DNA of 64,000 bases. Source: Paraburkholderia sp. DHOC27. Its GTDB lineage: Bacteria > Pseudomonadota > Gammaproteobacteria > Burkholderiales > Burkholderiaceae. The stretch is from assembly GCF_003429005.1 (NCBI RefSeq), contig NZ_QVQV01000001.1:923864-987863 (forward strand). The letters are read 5' to 3'. The notes beneath the pieces were generated by a model that did not search any database, was not told the DNA's origin, and worked only from the letters and a program-made list of their open reading frames with translations. The position numbers and the translations under genes were made by a program. Shown piece by piece: positions 36,221 through 46,444 of the stretch (its first letter is position 1; each line of letters opens with the position of its first letter).

Positions 36221-36293
36221 AAAACCAACACCGCATGCAATTGCATCCCTTAAGCCCGCGCAGCAAAAACTACAAACCCCAGGACACATCAGG

Positions 36294-37226
36294 ATGGTGC
36301 AAAAAACCTTAGACCCCTCGCAGATCCAGTCGATGGATCACTCAGCCATCCCCCGAATCCGTCTGCCCGAACGGGCAACCGTATTCCTGGACCGCGCTGC
36401 GCGTCTGCGCAAACTCGCCGACAATAACCCCATCAGCGGATACATCAGACTAATGGCCACGCTTGTCGATGCGCAGCATCATCTACTCGCGTCAACCGTT
36501 GTCACGCCGCCCTCCAAAGAAGCCATCGCCCAGGCGCAACAACACTCCATGCCCCTGCTGCCTGCGCTCTCCTCGGAGCGGGACCCGGTCTGGCGTGATG
36601 TCCTGCACCGCCTGCTCGACAAGATCGAAGCGGCCGGCGCTATCACCCCCGCGCTCGGCAAAGTCCTCGATGCGCTGCGGCTCAACACGCCTGCTCAACT
36701 CGACGCACAAGCCGACGCGGTGCTCACCCAACGCTACAGTGAAATTGATCCCGCCACCGCGCCGTTTATCATGGCGAGCCTGCAGGTGGTGTGGACCGAT
36801 CTCGCAAGCCGGCTCGATCCGCGCGATATCCCCTATCTCGACACGCCCGGCGTTTGCCCAGTGTGCGGCGCATTGCCGGTTGCCAGCATCGTGCGCGTGG
36901 GCGGACAGTATCAAGGCTATCGCTTCCTGCAATGTGGGTTGTGCGCCAACGAGTGGCACATGGTCCGCACCAAATGCTCGAATTGCGATTCGACCAAAGG
37001 CATCGCCTACCACGGCATCGAAGGCGGTAGCGCCGCGCTCAAGGCTGAATCGTGCGATGAGTGCCACACCTATCGCAAGATCGGCTATCAGGAGAAAAAC
37101 TTCGAGTTCGAGCCCCTCGCCGATGACCTCGCGAGCCTCACGCTCGATCTGTTGATGAACGAGGCCGGTTATCGGCGCAGCGGTCCTAATCCGCTGCTGT
37201 GGCCCGAAGCACCGGCCGATGCTTAA
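36294..37226 (+). CDS. fdhE: FdhE, formate dehydrogenase accessory protein
   Basis: A 310-residue cytoplasmic assembly factor for Tat-exported formate dehydrogenase. The C-terminal half carries the rubredoxin-like cysteine pairs of the family: CPVCG (about residue 188), CGLC, CSNC and CDEC, which hold iron. The first 100 codons are rich in A/C-ending codons, opposite to the bias at the fdnI end. Start ATG 36294 follows an A/C-rich stretch with a weak AGGA. selB lies 158 bp downstream. Confidence 0.92.
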   Translation: MVQKTLDPSQIQSMDHSAIPRIRLPERATVFLDRAARLRKLADNNPISGYIRLMATLVDAQHHLLASTVVTPPSKEAIAQAQQHSMPLLPALSSERDPVWRDVLHRLLDKIEAAGAITPALGKVLDALRLNTPAQLDAQADAVLTQRYSEIDPATAPFIMASLQVVWTDLASRLDPRDIPYLDTPGVCPVCGALPVASIVRVGGQYQGYRFLQCGLCANEWHMVRTKCSNCDSTKGIAYHGIEGGSAALKAESCDECHTYRKIGYQEKNFEFEPLADDLASLTLDLLMNEAGYRRSGPNPLLWPEAPADA

Positions 37227-37292
37227 TGACCATCCATCGGCGACGACACGGTGACATGCTCAGATATGCGGATACAAGGGGAGAGTAAAGGC

Positions 37293-37388
37293 GTGAGCGG
37301 AACGTCAAGCAGCGGTATTCATAACGAGCGGCTGAATACAACGGTGCCGGTCATCGAGGCGTTTGCTGAAGCGGAGCGGCAGGCATGA
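37293..37388 (+). pseudogene. selA: 31-codon ORF in the selA position, possible in-frame deletion remnant of selA
   Basis: GTG 37293 preceded by GGGGAGAG opens a frame of 31 codons starting MSGTSSSG and ending AFAEAERQA, with its stop overlapping the selB start (GCATGATA). Related genomes usually have selA, the selenocysteine synthase gene, in this place, with the same tight coupling to selB. The intact ribosome site, start and stop suggest loss of the central part in frame. That it derives from selA is inference; it could be a leader peptide. Confidence 0.4.
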
Positions 37389-39307
37389 TAGTCGGCACGG
37401 CCGGCCATATCGATCATGGCAAAACGACCCTGGTGCGCGCGCTCACGGGCGTGGAGACGGACCGGCTCAAGGAAGAGAAGGCGCGCGGCATTTCGATCGA
37501 ACTGGGTTACGCCTATACGCCGCTTGCAAACGGCGACGTGCTCGGCCTGATCGATGTGCCTGGGCACGAGAAACTCGTGCATACGATGGCCGCTGGTGCA
37601 TGCGGCATCGACTTCGCGCTGCTCGTGATTGCTGCCGACGATGGCGTGATGCCGCAAACGCGTGAACATCTGGCTATTTTGCAACTGCTCGGCGTCACGC
37701 ACGCGGCGGTCGCGCTCACCAAGGTCGATCGTGTCGACGCGGCACGCCTCGCGCAAGTGCGCGATGAAATCACCGCATGGCTCGCGGTCACGCCGTTCGC
37801 GCACGCGCCGCTCTTTGAAACCAACGCACTGCAACCGGATGATGCCGGGGTTGCGCAACTCAAGGCGGCGCTGCACGACGCGGCCACGAAATGGCGCGCG
37901 CGTCGTGACGATGGCTTGTTTCGACTGGCTATTGATCGCGTCTTCACGCTCGCAGGACAAGGCACGATCGTCACGGGCACGGCGTTCGCTGGACGCGTCA
38001 CGACAGGCGATACGCTGATGCTCGCCCCTGCCGCGATGCCCGTGCGCGTACGTAGCGTACACGCGCAGAACCGCGCCGCTGAAACGGGACACGCCGGACA
38101 GCGCTGTGCGCTCAATCTTGCCGGCATCGAGAAGGATGCGATTGCGCGTGGCGACTGGATCGTCGATGCGCGGCTGGCTCAGCCTTCGCAGCGGCTCGAT
38201 GTCGAACTGACACTGCTGGCGGATGCGGATCTGACGCTGCATCACTGGACGCCGCTGCATGTGCATCTCGGCACGACGCATCGTGTCGCGCATGTCGCGT
38301 TACTGGATGGCGACACGCTTGCGGCGGGCGAGTCGGCGCGTGCACAACTGGTCTTCGATGCGCCCGTATGCGCATTGCCGGGAGACCGGTTCATCGTGCG
38401 TAACGCGCAGGCGAGCCGCACAGTGGGCGGTGGACGGGTGCTCGATCCCTATGGACCTGCCCGCAAGCGGCGCACGCCTGAGCGGCGCGCATGGCTCGAT
38501 GCGTTGCGCGGCTGGCTGGACGAAGAGAAGATCGAGCCGCTGCTCGAGCAATCGCCGCGTGGCCTGTTGCGCTCGGCGCTGATGCATTTGACGGGATTGC
38601 CAGCCGCCGGATTACAGTTGCCGGAGACCGCGCTGACCATCCCGCTGCACGGCAAGAGCGCGGAGGACGCGTTGATCGTGCTGCGTCCGCATTGGCAGCG
38701 CTTGCGTGAACAGGTGCTGGACACGCTTGCGAGCTTTCATGCACGTACGCCGGATGAACAGGGGCCGGACATTGCGCGCCTGCGCCGGATGGCGGCGCCG
38801 TTGGTCGAAGAAGCATTGTGGCGCGCGTTAATTGATGCGCTGGTGGATGAGGGCGCAGTGAAGCGCAGTGGTCCGTGGCTGCATCTGCTGGAGCATGTGC
38901 TGTCACTCGATGCGAGCGAAGCGGCGCTCGCCACGCAACTGCTTCCGCTGCTCGCCCAGGGCCGCTTCGACCCGCCGTGGGTGCGCGATCTGGCGAGCGT
39001 CACGGGAGCGCCCGAAGAGAAAGTGCGGCAGGTGTTGCGCAAGCTGGCACGTCAGGGCGACGCGTATCAGATCGTGCGCGATCTTTTCTATCACCCTGAG
39101 GCGGTTCGCGATCTGGCGCGCTTGGTCGCGTCGTTGTCTCAGGAGCAGGGCGGCGCCGTGAGCGCGTCGGCGTTTCGCGATGCAAGCGGCTTGGGCCGCA
39201 AACGCGCCATCCAGATTTTGGAGTTCTTCGATCGCGTTGGATATACTCGCTTCCAGCGTGAAAAACGCCTGGTGCGCGCGGATAGTCATCTGCTCGACAC
39301 ATTGTGA
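37385..39307 (+). CDS. selB: SelB, selenocysteine-specific elongation factor
   Basis: A 640-residue translation factor that delivers Sec-tRNA to SECIS-marked UGA codons. The GTPase domain shows GHIDHGKT (residues 7-14), DVPGHE (57-62) and TKVD; two beta-barrel domains follow, and then the four winged-helix domains that bind the SECIS hairpin (residues about 380-640). ATG 37385 overlaps the stop of the 31-codon ORF by four bases. tRNA-Sec follows 70 bp later and fdnG is its evident target. Confidence 0.96.
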   Translation: MIVGTAGHIDHGKTTLVRALTGVETDRLKEEKARGISIELGYAYTPLANGDVLGLIDVPGHEKLVHTMAAGACGIDFALLVIAADDGVMPQTREHLAILQLLGVTHAAVALTKVDRVDAARLAQVRDEITAWLAVTPFAHAPLFETNALQPDDAGVAQLKAALHDAATKWRARRDDGLFRLAIDRVFTLAGQGTIVTGTAFAGRVTTGDTLMLAPAAMPVRVRSVHAQNRAAETGHAGQRCALNLAGIEKDAIARGDWIVDARLAQPSQRLDVELTLLADADLTLHHWTPLHVHLGTTHRVAHVALLDGDTLAAGESARAQLVFDAPVCALPGDRFIVRNAQASRTVGGGRVLDPYGPARKRRTPERRAWLDALRGWLDEEKIEPLLEQSPRGLLRSALMHLTGLPAAGLQLPETALTIPLHGKSAEDALIVLRPHWQRLREQVLDTLASFHARTPDEQGPDIARLRRMAAPLVEEALWRALIDALVDEGAVKRSGPWLHLLEHVLSLDASEAALATQLLPLLAQGRFDPPWVRDLASVTGAPEEKVRQVLRKLARQGDAYQIVRDLFYHPEAVRDLARLVASLSQEQGGAVSASAFRDASGLGRKRAIQILEFFDRVGYTRFQREKRLVRADSHLLDTL

Positions 39308-39377
39308 AGGCGGCTTCGTTTTAGCGTTGTGTTGTTGTGCCGTGGTGTGGTCGTATCGTGGTGTCATGTCGTGTGAA

Positions 39378-39473
39378 GGAAGGCATTCGCATCTGGTGAT
39401 GCGGCTGGGCTTCAAACCCAGTTGAGGACGTCAGACGTTCTCAGGTCGGTTCGACTCCGGCTGCCTTCCGCCA
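39378..39473 (+). tRNA. selC: tRNA-Sec (anticodon TCA)
   Basis: A 96-nt tRNA with an eight-pair acceptor stem (GGAAGGCA/TGCCTTCC), G73 and an encoded CCA end at 39471-39473. The anticodon arm CTGGG-CTTCAAA-CCCAG has anticodon TCA at 39412-39414, and the extra arm is long (GAGGACGTCAGACGTTCTC). Long acceptor and long variable arm are specific to selenocysteine tRNA. It follows selB by 70 bp. Confidence 0.95.
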
Positions 39474-39580
39474 ATCGAGGCCAACCATAGGCCTTCCGTC
39501 GAGAACGTCGCTGCCTGGATCGTCGACAACTTTGCGTTCAAGACCGCAGCAAGGCAATTGCAACCGGCCACGGGGCGGAT

Positions 39581-40096
39581 ATGGGCTTACGGAGATTGCT
39601 GCTGGGAGGCATCGCTGTCGTTGTTGCCGCCGTCATTGGAACCCTTCTTGTCCTGCATGAAGATAGCAGCACGTGAGCTGATATTCTCATTGACCGACCG
39701 CCAGCCGATGTCTGGGACGTCATATCGAACAGCTCCGCCTATTCCGACTGGAACCCCTTCATTACGCGCGTTGACGGCGACTTCAAGGAGGGCGAGACAA
39801 TCCGCATTGTGCTAGGCAGCGGGGCGGATTCGATGGTGTTCAGGCCGACTGTTCTGCTTGTCCGTCCTGGACATGACATTTGCTGGCGCGGCAGTGTGTG
39901 GATTCGCGGTATCTTCGACGGCACACATTGCATTCACCTCACTGCCGCATCTGGCGGCACCCGTCTCGAACAAACCGAGTCTTTCTCGGGGTTGCTCGTT
40001 GGGCGGTTGACGAAAGACGCAATCGAGGAAACGCGGCGGAATTTCCAGGCAATGAATGCGGCGGTTAAGCGGCGGGTAGAGACGCGGGGGTCTTGA
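39581..40096 (+). pseudogene. SRPBCC-type membrane-anchored protein with in-frame UGA
   Basis: ATG 39581, preceded by GGGGCGG, opens a frame with a signal-anchor helix (LLLGGIAVVVAAVIGTLLVL), broken by TGA at 39674-39676 (codon 32), after which the same frame runs to 40096 and encodes a START/SRPBCC-like domain (ILIDRPPADVWDVISN, SDWNPFITRVDG, then GGTRLEQTESFSGLL). The total would be about 171 residues. The simplest reading is a nonsense mutation (CGA or TGG to TGA); readthrough is a weaker alternative, given that tRNA-Sec is 110 bp upstream. No convincing SECIS follows. Confidence 0.6.
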
Positions 40097-40241
40097 GCTG
40101 GCGTCGCTAAGTGAGTGGCGTGCGAAGTGCGAGGCGAACTCGCACCACATCGCCGAAAGCAAATCAGCGTGCCGTCGGTCCCTCAGTCGCAGCGAGTGAA
40201 CCAATGCCAAGGCTGTTCGCGCGCTGAAGCCTTTCACACCC

Positions 40242-40613
40242 TCATGGCGCCAGATAAAAATCCAGAGGAATAAGCTCCACCGCCCACCCACCTTCTTCAC
40301 CCAGCGTGGCAGCCGGGTGCATGGACGCAATGCGCAACGCCTCGTCGGGGCTGTCCGCCTCGATGATGAACAGGCCGCCCACCACTTCCTTCGACTCGGT
40401 ATAAGGCCCATCGGTGATGTGCGTCTCGCCAGCGCGCGGGCGAAGCGTCTTCCACGTGTCCAGATCGCCATGAGAAGCCGAAACGAGAACCTTGCCGGTA
40501 GCGCGCATCTTCTCGTCCAGTGGCGGGCACTGGCTCACCAGTTCCTTGATTTCGTCTGGCGTCATCGTGGCGAATTGTTCAGGTGTGAAGTAGGCCAGGC
40601 CGAGGTATTTCAT
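40242..40613 (-). CDS. YciI-family protein (DGPF domain)
   Basis: A 123-residue single-domain protein of the YCII/PhnB-like DGPF family, with the signature TDGPYTESKEVVGGLFIIEADSPDEAL. These small ferredoxin-like proteins are often encoded beside ECF sigma factors, and their function is unknown; no sigma gene is adjacent here. The last gene before a 317-bp intergenic region that separates it from the divergent hybrid kinase gene. Confidence 0.9.
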   Translation of the reverse strand: MKYLGLAYFTPEQFATMTPDEIKELVSQCPPLDEKMRATGKVLVSASHGDLDTWKTLRPRAGETHITDGPYTESKEVVGGLFIIEADSPDEALRIASMHPAATLGEEGGWAVELIPLDFYLAP

Positions 40614-40930
40614 GGAAGATCCTTTGAAAGGGTTTTCACTGACGACGAATCGGATGATCGCAAATCGACAATGCCCGGACTCGTTTTGTAGCGAGTCTCG
40701 CCGAAGGTAGCAGGTATAGCGGTCATAATCGCTGAGGGCAAGCTGCGGCCACCCATGCTTCCTTTTCTTTTATAGGTGCCTTTCTATAATCTGAATACAT
40801 GCCCGTTGTTCGCTCTTTTTAGCACATAAACTGACTTTTATTCATACAAATGAGTGTCCGCAGTTGGCGGACAAAACGTACCGTGAATATCTGTTAGTTC
40901 GGCGGTTATCCAAATGGAGCCCCAGCGTCG
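40614..40930. other. Divergent intergenic region between yciI-like and hybrid kinase genes
   Basis: About 317 bp, with lower GC than the genes around it. A TATAAT at 40786-40791 is a candidate -10 for the kinase gene, though no matching -35 is seen. No repeat, terminator or RNA gene is visible. Confidence 0.4.
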
Positions 40931-43900
40931 ATGGATAAGAACGTCCACATTCTGTGGGACGACGGCGAGCGGATCCTCGGTCGGGGGCAACGTCCAACCG
41001 GGAGCGGTCCTCGACCTGCGCTGTTTGTATGGTCCTCCAACGAACACCCATCGGTCGCATACACGGATCGGTTAAATCACGAGTTCGAACTGAGGACCGA
41101 ACTAGGTAGTGATTGGGCAATCCCGCCGCTGGAACGCGTGCGCGAAGGCGGTCACGCGACACTGGTATTTGACGATCCAGGCGGAGCGCCACTCGCGCGA
41201 ATGCTCGATTCGCGTATCGAGATGTCCCGGTTCCTCGATATAGCTACAAGTATTGCCGCAGCCATCCATCAACTCCACCGGCGCGGTCTCGTTCACAAGG
41301 ATCTCAAGCCAGCCCACATCATCGTCGGATGTGATGATGGGCGTGCACGGCTAACCGGCTTCGGACTGGCTTCGCGGCTACCCCGCGAGCGCAGGACACC
41401 TGAGCCACCGGAAACCATTGCTGGCACATTCGCGTACATGGCGCCGGAGCAAACTGGCCGGATGAATCGCTCGGTCGATTCGCGCAGTGACCTGTATGCG
41501 TTTGGCGTCACGCTCTATCAGATGGCAACCGGCACCTTCCCATTCACGGCCGTCGATTCGATGGAATGGATTCACTGCCATCTAGCCAGAGTGCCGGTCA
41601 TACCCAGCGTGCGCTGCGAGGGTATTCCCGCACAGGTTTCCGCGATCATCATGAAGCTGCTGGCCAAAACGCCGGAAAGCCGTTACCAGACGGCGGCGGG
41701 CGTTGAGCACGATCTACAGCAGTGTCTAGGCATGTTGCAGTCTCGTGGCCTGATCGAGACGTTTCCGCTGGGCGAGCACGACACCCCAGACAGGTTGCTG
41801 ATCCACGAGAAGCTCTACGGACGCGAGCGGGAGGTCGATACCCTGCTTGGCGCGTTTGATCGGATGGTCAACACGGGCACGCCCGAGCTGGTCGTGGTGT
41901 CGGGCTATGCCGGCATTGGCAAGTCTTCGGTCGTCAACGAGCTGCACAGGGTGCTGGTGCCACCGCGTGGCTTATTTGCCGCGGGCAAGTTCGATCAATA
42001 CAAACGCGACATTCCGTATTCGACGCTGGTGCAGGCACTCGAAGGTCTGGTGAGGCCCTTGCTCGGCCTGCGCGACACGATACTGGCGTCCTGGCGGGAA
42101 GCCTTTCTGCAGGCGCTCGACATCAACGCCCGCCTGGTGACCGACCTGGTGCCGGACCTGAAGCTGATCATCGGCGAACCGCCTCCGTTGCCGGATCTTG
42201 GGCCGCAGCAGATGCAACAGCGCTTCATGGAAGTGTTCCGGCGCTTCATTGGGGTCTTCGCACGAGCGGAACATCCACTCGCGCTGTTTCTCGACGACAT
42301 GCAATGGCTCGATCCGGCGACGCTGGACTTGCTTGCGCACCTGTTGACCCATCCGGAGCTGCGGTATCTGCTAGTCATTGGTGCGTATCGCGACAGCGAG
42401 GTCGACCCGATGCACCCGCTAATGGAAAAGCTTCGAGTTATACGCAAGGCAGGCGTCAAGATCAGTGACATTACGCTATCCCCTCTCACGATTTTGCATC
42501 TGAGGCAATTGATTGCGGATGCGATTCGCAGCACCCCAACACGTGTTGAGTCGCTGGCCCGGCTAGTCCAGGAAAAGACAGCGGGCAATCCGTTCTTCGT
42601 GATTCAGTTTCTGCGCGTACTCGTCGATGAAGAGCTACTCACGTTCGATCACGAAGCAAGACGCTGGCGTTGGGACACCGTTCGAATCCATGCGAAAAGC
42701 TACACGGTCAATATCGTAGAGTTGATGGCCGGCAAGCTAAGTCGTCTGCCAGCCAATGCACAGCAGGCGTTGCAGCAGTTGGCTTGTCTGGGCAGTACCG
42801 CATCCGTCGATGTACTGACCTCGGTGCTCGACACCGACGAGGCAAAGGTGCATGACGCGTTGTGGGAGGCGAGCCTGCAGGAACTGGTCGAACGTCGCGA
42901 CGATAGTTATCGCTTCGCTCACGACCGGATTCAGGAAGCGGCCTATTCGCTGATTCCGCCAGACGGTCGCGCGGAGGCCCACTTGCGAACGGGCCGCTTG
43001 CTCGCTGAAGCGACACCCGCGGAACGACGCGAGGAGGCAATCTTCGAGATCGTTGGACAACTAAATCGCGGAGCGCATCTGATCGAGTCCGACGAGGAGC
43101 GCGAGCAACTCGCCAGCTTCAACCTGCTCGCGGGCGAGCGTGCGAAGGCGTCCACTGCCTACACGTCGGCACTCAGTTATCTTTCCACCGGCGTGGACCT
43201 GCTCGGGCAGGACGGCTGGAATAGCTCGCATGCGCTGATGTTTGCGCTCGAACTCAATCGCGCCGCGTGCGAATTTCTAACCGGCCGACTGCAAGCCGCT
43301 GACGAGCGGTTAGTCTCTCTATCCGAACGGGCTGTCACTACCGTCGAACACGCGAGTATCGCGTGCTTACATGTGGATGTCTGCACGACGCTCGACCAGG
43401 GTGGTCGCGCTGTTTCGGTGTGCATCGAGTACTTAAAGCGGGTGGGTATCACATGGTCCGCACATCCAGATAACGACGAGGTTCGATTTGAATACGATCG
43501 CATCGGTGCGTTGATCGCCGGTCGAAATATCAACGAGCTGGTCGATTTGCCTTTGATGCAGGATGAGATCTCTCTCGCCACCGTTGAGGTGCTGAGCAAA
43601 CTCTCTGCACCGGCCATGTTTACCGATGCAAACCTGGCCGCAATGGCGGATTGCAAGGCGATCAGCATCAGTCTCGAGCAGGGCAACTGTGACGCTTCCT
43701 GCCTGTCGTATGTCATGCTGAGTCGAATTGCCGGTCCGCGTTTTGGCGACTATCGCGCTGCCTTTCAATTTGGGCGACTCGGCTACGACCTCGTTGAACA
43801 GCGAGGGCTAAAACGTTTCGAAGCGCGCGCCTATCTTTCATATGCGGTGTTTGTCCTGCGCTGGACGCAGCACGTACGCGCCTGCCGCGACGTGCAGATT

Positions 43901-46444
43901 CGTGCATTCGAAGCGGCGATTCGCATTGGTGACCTGCAATATGCGGCATACGTGGGGAACGACCGTGGATCGAATCTGATTTTCGCCGGTGAATCACTGA
44001 TAGAAGCACAGCACGAGATGGAGCGCGGTCTTGCATTTGCCAACAAGGTAAAGTTCGGCCTGGTGATTGATCTGATCACCACGCAACTCGCGTTGATCCG
44101 GATGCTACGTGGTTTGACTCCAACGTTCGGGCATCTCGACGATGGGCCATTCGACGAAGTCAATAACGAGCGTCGCCTGTCTGAAAACGCCCAATTTGCG
44201 CTTACTGCCTGCTGGTACTGGATCCGGAAGCTGCAGGCACGTTACGTGGCTGGCGAATACACAGCGGCGCTGGAAGCTGCGGAGAAAGCACAGCCATTAC
44301 TTTGGACATCTACATGTTTCTACGAGGAGGTCGAATATCACTTCTATCGCGCGCTGGCTTTGGCGACACAGTGCCCCCTCGCATCGGATCAAGAGCGTTT
44401 GCTGCAGCTAGACAGTATTTCCGCGCATCACAAGCAACTACAGATATGGGCTGAGAACTGCCCGGACAACTTCGCGGATCGCGCCACGCTCGTCAATGCC
44501 GAGATCGCCCGACTGGAAAATCGTATCGGCGAAGCTGAGCTGCTTTACGATCAGGCAATCCGTTTGGCGCAACGGAGTGGATTTCTTCAAAACGAGTCGC
44601 TTGCAAACGAAGTGGCCTCTCGCTTTTATGCGGGTCTCGGCCTCGAGAAGATAGCGCGCGTCTATTTGCAAGATGCCTATCACGGATACCAGCGCTGGCG
44701 CGCTGACGGCAAGGTGCGCCAACTCGAACAAGGTTATCCATTCCTTAGAACGGAGGTGCCGGCGGCAGCACCGACCAACACGATTGCGACGCCAGTCGAA
44801 CGCCTGGACATTGAAACCGTGATGAAGGTCACTCAGGCCGTTTCGGGCGAGCTTGTGCTCGATAGATTGATCGAGGTCGTCATGCGCACCGCGCTCGAGC
44901 AGACGGGTGCTGAACGCGGACTGTTGATCCTTTCCGACCGCAACGAACATTGGATCACCGCCGAGGCGATCACCGGCGGGAGCGATATAGGCGTAAAGTT
45001 GTGCTTTGTCTCCCTAAGCTCAAGCTTGTTGCCTGAGTCGATTATCTTCCACGTTTTGCGCACCCGAGAGAACGTGATCTATGGGGACGCCGCAACCGAT
45101 TCCCCCTTTGCCACAGATCCCTACATTCGCTCGCATCACGCGCGTTCGATTCTATGCCTGCCGTTGACGAACCAGGGTAAGCCAATCGGCGCGCTGTATG
45201 TCGAAAACAATCTGGCCGCTCATGTGTTCAATCCATCACGGATTGCCATATTGAAGCTCGTTGTTTTGCTGGCGGCGGTTGCGCTCGAAAACGCTCACCT
45301 GTATCGAGACCTTGCGGAACGCGAATCGAAAATTCGCCGTCTCGTAGACGCCAACATCATCGGAATTTTTGTCTGGGATTCAAGTGGAACCCTGCTCGAA
45401 GCGAATGACGCGTTTCTGGACATGGTGGGTTACGAGCGTCACGATCTGGATGCAGGTCGGATGTGTTGGGCTGAACTTGCACCGTCGGAAGGCAACGAAG
45501 CCAATCAGCGGGCTTTGATCGACGTTCTCGAGTCCGGGTGTGTCCAGCCTTTCGAGAGCAATTTGCTGAGGAGAGACGGAAGCGCTTTGCCAGTGATAGT
45601 CGGATTCGCGGTGCTCGAGTCGAGTCGTCAGGAATGCATCGCTTTCGTACTCGACCTCACTGAGCGCAAGCTTGCGGAAGAGAAAGTCCGCGTTAATGAA
45701 CAACGCTATCGCGAGGTGCTGACTGAGTTAGCGCATGTCAACCGTGTCGCGACAATCGGGCAGCTTGCGGCTTCGCTGGCCCACGAAGTGAACCAACCCA
45801 TCGCCGGAATTGTGATCAATAGCAACACGGCGCTACGTCGGTTGAGTGCAGAGCCTTTAGATATAGAAGGGCTTCGGCAAGTCATCGACCGCATGCTCAG
45901 GGACGGTCACCGGGCAGGCAATGTCATCAACCGCATTCGCGAGCTTGTCAAAAAAGCCCCTCAGCGAAAGGAACGGGTCAACATTGGTGATGCCATTCGT
46001 GAGGTGATCGAGCTGATCCGGATGGAAGCGGTCAAGAGTGGCGCGTCGGTCCAGGCCAGGCTGGCGGAAGACTTGCCTTTCATTGAAGGCGATCGCGTGG
46101 AGTTACAGCAGGTACTTCTCAATCTGACCATCAACGCCCTTGAGGCGATGAGAGACATCAACGACGGCAATCGTCACGTGCAGATTAGTGCAGACAAGGT
46201 AGACGCCAGCCACGTACTCGTCACAGTGAGTGATTCAGGAACAGGCTTTGCGCCGCAAAACCTCGAACGGCTTTTCACGCCGTTCTTTACGACCAAGTCT
46301 TCCGGCTTGGGGGTGGGGCTCTCCATCTGTCATTCAATCGTCGAGGCGCACCGGGGCAAGTTGTGGGCGAGCCAAAACCTACCGCGCGGCGCTATTTTCC
46401 ACTTCACGGTTCCAATGTTCACCGCCGAGGTGACGCCTCAATAG
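40931..46444 (+). CDS. Hybrid Ser/Thr kinase-like / AAA ATPase / GAF / PAS / histidine kinase
   Basis: An 1,837-residue signalling protein. N-terminal Ser/Thr-kinase-like domain to about residue 265 (HKDLKP near 121; GTFAYMAPEQTG), an AAA-type ATPase with P-loop GYAGIGKSS near 324, a long helical-repeat region (about 600-1280), GAF (about 1290-1455), PAS (1465-1585) and a histidine kinase with the H box SLAHEVNQPIAG (His near 1617), N box and G box. The kinase-like domain has TGFG where DFG is expected and no obvious ATP-binding Lys, so it may be a pseudokinase. No response regulator is adjacent. Confidence 0.92.
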   Translation: MDKNVHILWDDGERILGRGQRPTGSGPRPALFVWSSNEHPSVAYTDRLNHEFELRTELGSDWAIPPLERVREGGHATLVFDDPGGAPLARMLDSRIEMSRFLDIATSIAAAIHQLHRRGLVHKDLKPAHIIVGCDDGRARLTGFGLASRLPRERRTPEPPETIAGTFAYMAPEQTGRMNRSVDSRSDLYAFGVTLYQMATGTFPFTAVDSMEWIHCHLARVPVIPSVRCEGIPAQVSAIIMKLLAKTPESRYQTAAGVEHDLQQCLGMLQSRGLIETFPLGEHDTPDRLLIHEKLYGREREVDTLLGAFDRMVNTGTPELVVVSGYAGIGKSSVVNELHRVLVPPRGLFAAGKFDQYKRDIPYSTLVQALEGLVRPLLGLRDTILASWREAFLQALDINARLVTDLVPDLKLIIGEPPPLPDLGPQQMQQRFMEVFRRFIGVFARAEHPLALFLDDMQWLDPATLDLLAHLLTHPELRYLLVIGAYRDSEVDPMHPLMEKLRVIRKAGVKISDITLSPLTILHLRQLIADAIRSTPTRVESLARLVQEKTAGNPFFVIQFLRVLVDEELLTFDHEARRWRWDTVRIHAKSYTVNIVELMAGKLSRLPANAQQALQQLACLGSTASVDVLTSVLDTDEAKVHDALWEASLQELVERRDDSYRFAHDRIQEAAYSLIPPDGRAEAHLRTGRLLAEATPAERREEAIFEIVGQLNRGAHLIESDEEREQLASFNLLAGERAKASTAYTSALSYLSTGVDLLGQDGWNSSHALMFALELNRAACEFLTGRLQAADERLVSLSERAVTTVEHASIACLHVDVCTTLDQGGRAVSVCIEYLKRVGITWSAHPDNDEVRFEYDRIGALIAGRNINELVDLPLMQDEISLATVEVLSKLSAPAMFTDANLAAMADCKAISISLEQGNCDASCLSYVMLSRIAGPRFGDYRAAFQFGRLGYDLVEQRGLKRFEARAYLSYAVFVLRWTQHVRACRDVQIRAFEAAIRIGDLQYAAYVGNDRGSNLIFAGESLIEAQHEMERGLAFANKVKFGLVIDLITTQLALIRMLRGLTPTFGHLDDGPFDEVNNERRLSENAQFALTACWYWIRKLQARYVAGEYTAALEAAEKAQPLLWTSTCFYEEVEYHFYRALALATQCPLASDQERLLQLDSISAHHKQLQIWAENCPDNFADRATLVNAEIARLENRIGEAELLYDQAIRLAQRSGFLQNESLANEVASRFYAGLGLEKIARVYLQDAYHGYQRWRADGKVRQLEQGYPFLRTEVPAAAPTNTIATPVERLDIETVMKVTQAVSGELVLDRLIEVVMRTALEQTGAERGLLILSDRNEHWITAEAITGGSDIGVKLCFVSLSSSLLPESIIFHVLRTRENVIYGDAATDSPFATDPYIRSHHARSILCLPLTNQGKPIGALYVENNLAAHVFNPSRIAILKLVVLLAAVALENAHLYRDLAERESKIRRLVDANIIGIFVWDSSGTLLEANDAFLDMVGYERHDLDAGRMCWAELAPSEGNEANQRALIDVLESGCVQPFESNLLRRDGSALPVIVGFAVLESSRQECIAFVLDLTERKLAEEKVRVNEQRYREVLTELAHVNRVATIGQLAASLAHEVNQPIAGIVINSNTALRRLSAEPLDIEGLRQVIDRMLRDGHRAGNVINRIRELVKKAPQRKERVNIGDAIREVIELIRMEAVKSGASVQARLAEDLPFIEGDRVELQQVLLNLTINALEAMRDINDGNRHVQISADKVDASHVLVTVSDSGTGFAPQNLERLFTPFFTTKSSGLGVGLSICHSIVEAHRGKLWASQNLPRGAIFHFTVPMFTAEVTPQ

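Noticed and set aside
39463..39498. Repeated GCCTTCCG after tRNA-Sec as an integration site
   Set aside because: Only eight bases are repeated, 28 bp apart, and there is no integrase or mobile DNA next to it.
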